Below are positions 7,704 through 12,987 of a stretch of 12,987 nt of DNA, piece by piece. The notes under the pieces were generated by a model. The model worked only from the letters and a program-made list of their open reading frames with translations. It was not told the DNA's origin and did no database searches. Position 1 is the stretch's first letter; every line of letters starts with the position of its first letter. The position numbers and the translations under genes are program-made. This DNA is from Flavobacteriales bacterium UBA1993 (GTDB taxonomy: Bacteria > Bacteroidota > Bacteroidia > Flavobacteriales_G > Salibacteraceae), in assembly GCA_002336485.1 (NCBI GenBank), contig DDCZ01000089.1, positions 11,242 through 24,228 on the forward strand, read 5' to 3'.

Positions 7704-8200
7704 GGCGCACGGTAAAATATCTATGTGCAACCATCATGCTGATATTAGGATCTATTGGTGTGGCACAAACACAGCAAAGTCATGAACAATTTGTGCTCCA
7801 TGAACATGCGCAGATTACCTACAACAAGGTAAAAATGAGGTCTAGATTCTACAAAATTGAGGCAGGAGACGCGTTGGTGTTTGAATATATTTCAGACAAT
7901 GGAGGAGAGCCAGGAAATGAGTCTGAAGCGAAGTCTTACATCTCTTTTCAGATTCCAGAGGATGTAAAAGAATTTGAATATACCGACGCAAATTTACAAC
8001 AGATTGGAGCGATCTATGTCCAAGATTGTAGATGTCAGGATCGGGGAATCATGCGCATTGAAACCGGTTCTATCAAGGGCGTTAAACGTAAAAAAGACGA
8101 ATGGGATGTTGAACTTGATCTTAGCATAAAGGGTTACTTAACTGGGTACATCTATCGGTATAAGCGGACATCAACATATATGGCAACACCAAGTGAGTAG
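7700..8200 (+). CDS. Small secreted protein of unknown function in the glycan operon
   Basis: A 166-residue product from ATG 7700, which overlaps the GH28 stop as ATGA; an in-frame ATG at 7691 would add three residues. The N-terminus is a signal peptide (MRRTVKYLCA then a hydrophobic core ending GVAQT), with cleavage near residue 23. The mature part looks beta-rich, with strands such as DALVFEYIS, YISFQIP, GIMRIETGSIKG and WDVELDLSIKGYLTGYIYRY. A CxC pair sits at 110-112 (DCRCQD). It is not a lipoprotein: its early Cys9 is not in a lipobox. I do not recognise a family. Its position, overlapped on both sides by hydrolase genes, suggests an accessory or binding role in glycan breakdown, which is inference only. 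Confidence 0.8.
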   Translation: MRRTVKYLCATIMLILGSIGVAQTQQSHEQFVLHEHAQITYNKVKMRSRFYKIEAGDALVFEYISDNGGEPGNESEAKSYISFQIPEDVKEFEYTDANLQQIGAIYVQDCRCQDRGIMRIETGSIKGVKRKKDEWDVELDLSIKGYLTGYIYRYKRTSTYMATPSE

Positions 8201-10940
8201 GACGGTTTCATATCTGATCCTTGCCCTGTTTATGTTGGTATTTGGTTGCGCCGAACCACAGAAACCTGATATGGTCGCGAGCCAATTGCGTTGTGAGTAT
8301 CTTCAAGACCCCATGGGGATTGATGCGGTTAATCCCCGCTTATCTTGGATATTAGAAGGAACAAAAAAGGCGCAGGCCCAATCCAAATATCGGATCATAG
8401 TTTCGAGCAATAGCGAGCTAATTGGGAAAGATATCGGCGATCTCTGGGAAAGCGGCGAGATCGAGTCTTCTGAATCTGTTAATGTCAGATACAACGGATC
8501 AGCTCTACATTCTGGAGTAAAGTGCTATTGGAAGGTCAAGGTATGGGATCAAGACTCAGTGGAATCGGATTGGAGTGGCGTGCATTCATGGAGTATGGGA
8601 TTGTTAGATTCAACTGATTGGAAGGCAGATTGGATCGGATATGATGCAGCGTGGCAAGACTCAACCATTCAAACCAAACCATATGCAAACGGAATTAAGA
8701 CGAATCATCAGTATAAGCCGCTTCCATGCCCGTATCTCCGAAAGGAGTTTACAATTGAGCAGCCCTTCGAATCGGCAACATGCTATGTGACAGCTTTGGG
8801 TTTATATGAGCTCTATATCAACGGCGAGCGGGTCGGAGTTGATCATTTTTCTCCGGGTTGGAGCGACTATGGGCAACGCATTTATTATCAAACCTATGAC
8901 ATTGGTCCACTTCTTCAAACAGGCGAAAATTCGATTGCCGCAATTCTTGCAGACGGCTGGTATGCTGGAAATGTGGCAAACCGCGGTCAGTATAAATACG
9001 GAAAGCACCTTCGCTTAAAGGCCCAGGTGGAGACCAAACATGAGGGTAAAAGCTCCGTGGTCGTGCTAACCGATGGAGATTGGAAGGCATCTTATGGCCC
9101 AATTCGAGAGGCGGATATGCAAGGTGGAGAAACACACGATCGTCGCTTAGAAATGACAGGGTGGTCGAATTTAGAGTTTGATGACTCTGGTTGGACACAC
9201 GTAGTGGTTGACGATACCCTCACGGCTCCACTTCAGTCTTATCCAAGCGAGACTGTAAGGCGCTTTCAAGAAATTACGCCAGTCTCAGTTTTTGAAACGA
9301 AACCAGGAGTTTATATCGCGGATATGGGTCAAAATTTTGCGGGTTGGGCTCGATTAAATGTGAAGGGGAAATCGGGGGATTCAATCGTGCTTCGGTTTGG
9401 AGAAAAACTACATGCGGATAGTTCGTTGCTTGTCAGAAATCTGCGCACAGCAAGATCTACCGATACGTATGTGATGCGCGGTGATCACTCGGAAACGTGG
9501 GAGCCAAAGTTTACCTATCATGGATATCAGTATGTGGAAATATCGGGTTACAATGGTGCATTTACCGCCAATAATATCACGGGAATTGTCCTGCATTCAA
9601 ACCTTTCAGAATCAGGGACTTTTGATTGCTCTGATGGTCTTGTAAATCAGATTCATCAGAACATACTTTGGAGCCAGCGTTCAAATTTCTTTGAAGTGCC
9701 GACTGATTGTCCGCAGCGCGATGAGCGTCTTGGCTGGACAGGTGACGCTCACTTATTTCTACCTACAGCCGCATACAACGTGGATGTAGCTGCCTTCTAT
9801 TCAAAATGGCTTGTTGCCGTGAGAGATGGTCAATTTGAAAATGGTCAACTTCCGAGCAATGCACCTAGGGTATATCGTCGAGTTGCGGCCGGATGGGGAG
9901 ACGCAGGAGTGATTTGTCCGTGGGATATGCGAAACCTTTATAACGATCAGAAAATTCTTGCGGATTCATATGAGTCGATGGTGCGATGGGTGAATTATTT
10001 AGAACATAAACAAGAGGGTTTAATCAACAAACAACTCACTTATGGAGATTGGCAAAATGCGAATAGTGAAACGCCTCTTTATCTAATATCGGCTGCATAT
10101 TTTAAACATAGCGTCGATCTCTTGGCCAAGGCTTCCTCAGCCTTAGGCAAAGTGAGCGACGTGGAGAAATACAACCAACTTTCCTCAGATATAAAGAAGG
10201 CATTCATCGATGAATTTGTCTCGGATAGCGCCAGAGTTATGGGCAATACGCAAACGGGATATTTAATGGCAATTTCGTTCGATTTACTTCCCGACTCATT
10301 GGTTGAATTGGCCCAGAGCCGATTGGTTGAGTTGATTGTGGAAAATGACTATCGATTAACCACTGGAATTTTAGGCACAAGGCTGCTTTTACCCACGTTA
10401 ACGAAGATTGGTGAGGTAGATATGGCGTATCGACTATTACAGAGTCGAGATTATCCTTCCTGGGGATTTCAAATTGAGAATGGGGCAAATACGATTTGGG
10501 AACGATGGGATAGTTATTCCGAGCGTGCAGGATTTCATAAAGACAGTACAAATTCATTGAATCACTTTGCCTTAGGTTCTATAGGCGAATGGTTTTATTC
10601 CACGATTGGGGGCATCAAGAACCTTGAGTCGGGATACAAAGTGTTTGAAATTCGACCTAGAATTGGTGGAGGGCTCACCCATGCAAAAGCGTCGTATGCC
10701 TCTATTCGCGGCACCATTGTTAGCGATTGGGTATACGATGAGACTGGTTTTACGCTTAGTGTGTCCATTCCAGTGAACACTACATCAGTGGTTTATTTGC
10801 CAATGCTTGAGAGCACAGATATCGATCAGGTCAAAGAGAAAGCCGTGGCTGAAGGTGCTGTGATTTTGGAGCAAACCGATCAAGAAATGATTCTTGACGT
10901 GCCCTCTGGTCAATATATTTTTCGGGTGCCACGGAGCTAG
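8193..10940 (+). CDS. Family GH78 alpha-L-rhamnosidase, lipoprotein
   Basis: A 915-residue product that removes terminal alpha-L-rhamnose from glycans. The GTG start at 8193 overlaps the preceding stop by 8 bases and gives a signal with lipobox VFGC (Cys19). Domain order fits GH78: an N-terminal fibronectin/Ig-like module from about 27 (LRCEYLQDPMGIDAVNPRLSW), a carbohydrate-binding sandwich at about 195-330 (ALGLYELYINGERVG, PGWSDYGQRIYYQTYDI), a further beta domain around ADMGQNFAGWARL (379 region), the (alpha/alpha)6 catalytic barrel and a C-terminal beta domain after about 820. The acidic cluster DCPQRDERLGWTGD (505-518), with Glu511 the likely acid, and IWERWDSYS (768-776), with Glu770 the likely base, are intact. 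The lipid anchor suggests periplasmic or outer-membrane action. The stop codon shares the CTAG tetramer with the convergent permease gene. Confidence 0.95.
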   Translation: MSRTVSYLILALFMLVFGCAEPQKPDMVASQLRCEYLQDPMGIDAVNPRLSWILEGTKKAQAQSKYRIIVSSNSELIGKDIGDLWESGEIESSESVNVRYNGSALHSGVKCYWKVKVWDQDSVESDWSGVHSWSMGLLDSTDWKADWIGYDAAWQDSTIQTKPYANGIKTNHQYKPLPCPYLRKEFTIEQPFESATCYVTALGLYELYINGERVGVDHFSPGWSDYGQRIYYQTYDIGPLLQTGENSIAAILADGWYAGNVANRGQYKYGKHLRLKAQVETKHEGKSSVVVLTDGDWKASYGPIREADMQGGETHDRRLEMTGWSNLEFDDSGWTHVVVDDTLTAPLQSYPSETVRRFQEITPVSVFETKPGVYIADMGQNFAGWARLNVKGKSGDSIVLRFGEKLHADSSLLVRNLRTARSTDTYVMRGDHSETWEPKFTYHGYQYVEISGYNGAFTANNITGIVLHSNLSESGTFDCSDGLVNQIHQNILWSQRSNFFEVPTDCPQRDERLGWTGDAHLFLPTAAYNVDVAAFYSKWLVAVRDGQFENGQLPSNAPRVYRRVAAGWGDAGVICPWDMRNLYNDQKILADSYESMVRWVNYLEHKQEGLINKQLTYGDWQNANSETPLYLISAAYFKHSVDLLAKASSALGKVSDVEKYNQLSSDIKKAFIDEFVSDSARVMGNTQTGYLMAISFDLLPDSLVELAQSRLVELIVENDYRLTTGILGTRLLLPTLTKIGEVDMAYRLLQSRDYPSWGFQIENGANTIWERWDSYSERAGFHKDSTNSLNHFALGSIGEWFYSTIGGIKNLESGYKVFEIRPRIGGGLTHAKASYASIRGTIVSDWVYDETGFTLSVSIPVNTTSVVYLPMLESTDIDQVKEKAVAEGAVILEQTDQEMILDVPSGQYIFRVPRS

Positions 10941-12154
10941 ATAATGGCCTCCTTCAGCCGATATCCTCGAAGGGCATAGAACAGAATATAACCGTAGCAA
11001 AGAAATCCGACAGAGAAGGAGATTTGAACTCCGAAACTATCGGCCAAGAGACCCTGGATTAAGGGCACAATAGCACCACCAACAATTGCCATTACAAGTA
11101 GACCTGAACCGCGACTGGTTTGTTTGCCCAATCCACTGATAGATAGAGTGAATATGTTGGGAAACATTACCGAATTGCATAAGCCAACTAGGAGTATGGC
11201 CCACATAGCCATATGTCCAGTAGTCATAATGGTGATTAAGACCAAGGTCAATGCCCCGATGGCTGCGATTGCGAGAAGCCGCTCGGCCTTTATCTTTTGC
11301 AAAAGAGCCGATCCAACAAAACGACCAACCATGGCGCCACCCCAGTAATAGGAAACATAATTACCTGCAATTTTCTCAGGCATGTTTGCGATGTCGGGCT
11401 CTCCAAAAAAGTTAACTAAGAAGCCACCGATCGAGACCTCAATCCCAACATACAGGAAAATGGCAATCACCCCGAACGTTAGTTGTTTGTGATTCCAAAT
11501 GGATCCGGTTTCGATGCTGGAACTGGATTCAGCTTTTTGAATAGACGGTAGTGAAATACGCGAAAAGAACAGCGCCAAAAGAAAGAGGGAAACGGCGAGT
11601 CCGATATATGGGAGTTGCACAGCCTCCGCTGAATTGGCCAGTGATTCGCCGGGATCATGTAGAATCAGATAGGTGCCAAAAATTGGAGCAATTGTGTGTG
11701 CCAATGAATTGAAGCCCTGGGATAAGTTCAATCTACTCGAAGCTGTTCGTGGATCACCAACGGCTGCAACAAACGGATTCGCCGCAACCTGCAATATGGT
11801 GATGCCTGATGCAAGTATAAAGAGGGCGAAAAGGAACAGGGGATAGAAAACGATGACAGATGCGGGGTAAAACAGCAACGCACCAAATCCCATAACTACC
11901 AATCCGGTTACGATGCCTTTGGTATAGCCAAACTTGTCTATAATGAGACTTGCGGGCATCGACATGGCAAAGTAGGAACCGAAAAAGCAGAATTGAATAA
12001 GCATGGCCTCGGTGTAACTCAACTCAAAAACTGACTTCAAATGCGGAATCAGAATATCGTTTAACGATGTGATGAACCCCCACATAAAAAACAACATCAC
12101 AAGCAGCATAAATGCTGACCTGAACGTGTTGGATTGCTTCTGTTCGTCTATCAT
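10937..12154 (-). CDS. FHS-family sugar permease (MFS; GluP/FucP-like)
   Basis: A 405-residue, 12-helix major facilitator protein of the fucose/glucose/galactose:H+ symporter family. The signature FFMWGFITSLNDILIPHLK is at 22-40; Asp33 matches the proton/sugar-coupling Asp of FucP. ITILQVAANPFVAAVG spans about 118-133. There the Glu of FucP (EAANP-type) is replaced by Gln122 (LQVAANP), which is more typical of the GluP branch. Later features include GGAMVGRFVGS and the hydrophilic loop near residue 210. It probably imports a monosaccharide released by the neighbouring hydrolases, such as L-rhamnose, galactose or fucose; the exact sugar cannot be read from sequence. It is convergent with the rhamnosidase gene with a three-base overlap. 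The start is ATG 12152-12154. Confidence 0.9.
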   Translation of the reverse strand: MIDEQKQSNTFRSAFMLLVMLFFMWGFITSLNDILIPHLKSVFELSYTEAMLIQFCFFGSYFAMSMPASLIIDKFGYTKGIVTGLVVMGFGALLFYPASVIVFYPLFLFALFILASGITILQVAANPFVAAVGDPRTASSRLNLSQGFNSLAHTIAPIFGTYLILHDPGESLANSAEAVQLPYIGLAVSLFLLALFFSRISLPSIQKAESSSSIETGSIWNHKQLTFGVIAIFLYVGIEVSIGGFLVNFFGEPDIANMPEKIAGNYVSYYWGGAMVGRFVGSALLQKIKAERLLAIAAIGALTLVLITIMTTGHMAMWAILLVGLCNSVMFPNIFTLSISGLGKQTSRGSGLLVMAIVGGAIVPLIQGLLADSFGVQISFSVGFLCYGYILFYALRGYRLKEAII

Positions 12155-12310
12155 ACTTGTCTTTTGCTCTTATATAAAACTTGAAAATCGCTGACCGAGA
12201 AAGACTCGTATAGGAGATCCGTTTTATGGAGCACCTATCTATCTCAATGATAAATCTAGCGATGGCAAAATAGCTGTTTGATTCGTTAATTCTGTGGAGA
12301 CAGATGCATT

Positions 12311-12329
12311 TCACAATTGTCAATTGTGA
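12311..12329. promoter_or_regulatory. Perfect 19-bp palindrome, candidate operator
   Basis: TCACAATTG-T-CAATTGTGA is a perfect inverted repeat with a one-base centre, 157 bases upstream of the permease ATG. Such dyads are typical binding sites of dimeric repressors (LacI, GntR or MarR type). The ACAATTGT core reappears once in the control region of the glycan operon. No regulator gene is in the window, so the assignment is inference. Confidence 0.45.
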
Positions 12330-12366
12330 TTTCTGCAAAAGTGCATGTCTGGTGGAAGGTTAAGGT

Positions 12367-12395
12367 TGGATTCGTTTCCGAATTCAGTTTTTTTT
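12367..12395 (+). terminator. Plus-strand intrinsic terminator-like hairpin with T8 tract
   Basis: GGATTCG (12368-12374) pairs with CGAATTC (12379-12385) around a TTTC loop with one G-T wobble; a flanking T-A pair extends the stem to eight pairs (12367, 12386). Eight T residues follow at 12388-12395. This is the textbook layout of a Rho-independent terminator, although the stem is only moderately GC-rich. No plus-strand gene is apparent upstream in the intergenic region. Confidence 0.45.
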
Positions 12396-12509
12396 ACTCA
12401 AATTCTAGAAATCGACCGTTAGGAGAAAATCAAAAGACTTACATTTCCAATCCCCTATTTCTAATCCTTGATAAAGACCCTAATCAACACGCTTCTGGAT
12501 GCAATCGGT

Positions 12510-12987
12510 ATGACCCGAGCAGTGCTCTACCGCATTTTCGTTGCACATTCTTGGTCGGCCCCCCAGCCCATGTTTAATGTGATGAGAGTTCGCGAAGGGC
12601 GCGTCGAGGACTTTAAGCGATTTCTGGTTGAAAGCGAACAGAGGAGTCTCAAATACAATACGCCGGTCTCCGTTGGCCCATACTTGGACTCCGACCTTAA
12701 TACCTACCTCTACGTCACGCATTACGCTTCAACAAAGGCTTTCTTGCAGGTGATGATGTCTCTTACTTTTTCTGGTCTGGCTACGCTCAGAGCGAGCTGC
12801 ACTGAAGCCACTTCGTGGACATATTGTAATCCAGAATCGTTTGAGGACTTAGGTCGGGACAACATAATTATGGTAGGCGTACAAGGTGATGTATCATCAT
12901 TCCAATCCATGCTAAACACCATAGGGGTGCAGCCAACTGGGACAATCAAAAGCATAAAGAATGTGCGAAGTCATTCATTGGGGAATT
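12510..12987 (+). CDS. Unknown protein, partial at the window edge; possible ferredoxin-like alpha/beta domain
   Basis: A plus-strand frame is open from the stop at 12462-12464 to the right edge. ATG 12510 gives at least 159 residues, ATG 12570 at least 139; the second is more convincing because family-like sequence begins there (FNVMRVREGRVEDFKRFL). The pattern beta strand, amphipathic helix, two strands (VSVGPYLDS, TYLYVTHYAS) and helix (TKAFLQVM) resembles ferredoxin-like dimeric alpha/beta-barrel (ABM/NIPSNAP-like) domains. A second stretch (NIIMVGVQGDVSSFQSML onward) may repeat the fold. I cannot name a family. The minus strand also has frames of about 80 codons here, but they are broken and lack protein-like character. 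C-ending codons seem commoner than in neighbouring genes (an impression, not counted). The gene continues beyond the window. Confidence 0.55.
   Translation, partial: MTRAVLYRIFVAHSWSAPQPMFNVMRVREGRVEDFKRFLVESEQRSLKYNTPVSVGPYLDSDLNTYLYVTHYASTKAFLQVMMSLTFSGLATLRASCTEATSWTYCNPESFEDLGRDNIIMVGVQGDVSSFQSMLNTIGVQPTGTIKSIKNVRSHSLGN

Larger units (their letters stand above)
12155..12509. other. Intergenic region upstream of the permease, no confident gene
   Basis: About 355 bases with no reading frame I would call a gene; short open frames here have no family-like sequence. It holds the presumed permease promoter (no clear TAnnTTTG box close to the start), a perfect 19-bp palindrome and a plus-strand terminator-like hairpin, listed separately. 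It also contains the 5' flank of the edge gene. Confidence 0.6.

Noticed and set aside
8802..9198. Minus- and plus-strand open frames of 68-126 codons inside the rhamnosidase gene
   Set aside because: The GH78 domain order and motifs are uninterrupted across this span, so these are out-of-frame shadows.
12480..12955. Two minus-strand open frames of about 80 codons over the right edge
   Set aside because: They lie in different frames opposite the longer plus-strand frame, have no family-like sequence, and abut only by chance; I read them as shadows of the plus-strand gene.

Overview
The window looks like chromosome from a member of the Bacteroidota, probably a free-living and perhaps marine lineage. 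The evidence is a dxr-like tail followed directly by an rseP-type protease gene, a TonB-dependent receptor barrel of Bacteroidota style ending in Phe, FHS-family sugar transport, family 28 and 78 glycoside hydrolases, TAnnTTTG-like promoter boxes and almost no Shine-Dalgarno sequences. No database search was possible; family calls rest on motifs visible in the translations.

Left part (1-2930). The last codons of an upstream gene (probably dxr) overlap the start of a complete site-2 protease gene (rseP). Facing it on the minus strand is the C-terminal third of a TonB-dependent outer-membrane receptor. Its N-terminal two thirds are missing, and the gene breaks where an intact DinB/YfiT-like gene ends. 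A minus-strand terminator at 1395-1430 closes this unit.

Middle (2930-5230). A plus-strand gene encodes three N-terminal membrane helices, a helical linker and a pentapeptide-repeat domain. Convergent with it is a putative lipoprotein of unknown function, with a His/Asp/Asn-rich motif block in its C-terminal half.

Main locus (5300-12154). Four tightly overlapping plus-strand genes encode a CBM9-like surface or periplasmic lipoprotein, a family GH28 (polygalacturonase-like) enzyme, a small secreted protein of unknown function and a family GH78 alpha-L-rhamnosidase lipoprotein. A convergent FHS-family sugar permease follows. Together they suggest breakdown of a rhamnose- and galacturonate-containing glycan such as rhamnogalacturonan I, with uptake of a released monosaccharide. 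No SusC/SusD pair, regulator or cytoplasmic sugar catabolic gene lies in the window.

Right end (12155-12987). About 350 bases without a confident gene hold a perfect 19-bp palindrome and a plus-strand intrinsic-terminator-like hairpin. A plus-strand reading frame then runs off the edge; its product looks like a ferredoxin-like alpha/beta protein. The best candidates for something new are the 166-residue secreted protein inside the glycan operon, the lipoprotein with the HE/NN block, and the palindrome/terminator region with the edge gene. I see no clear defence system, CRISPR array or mobile element.
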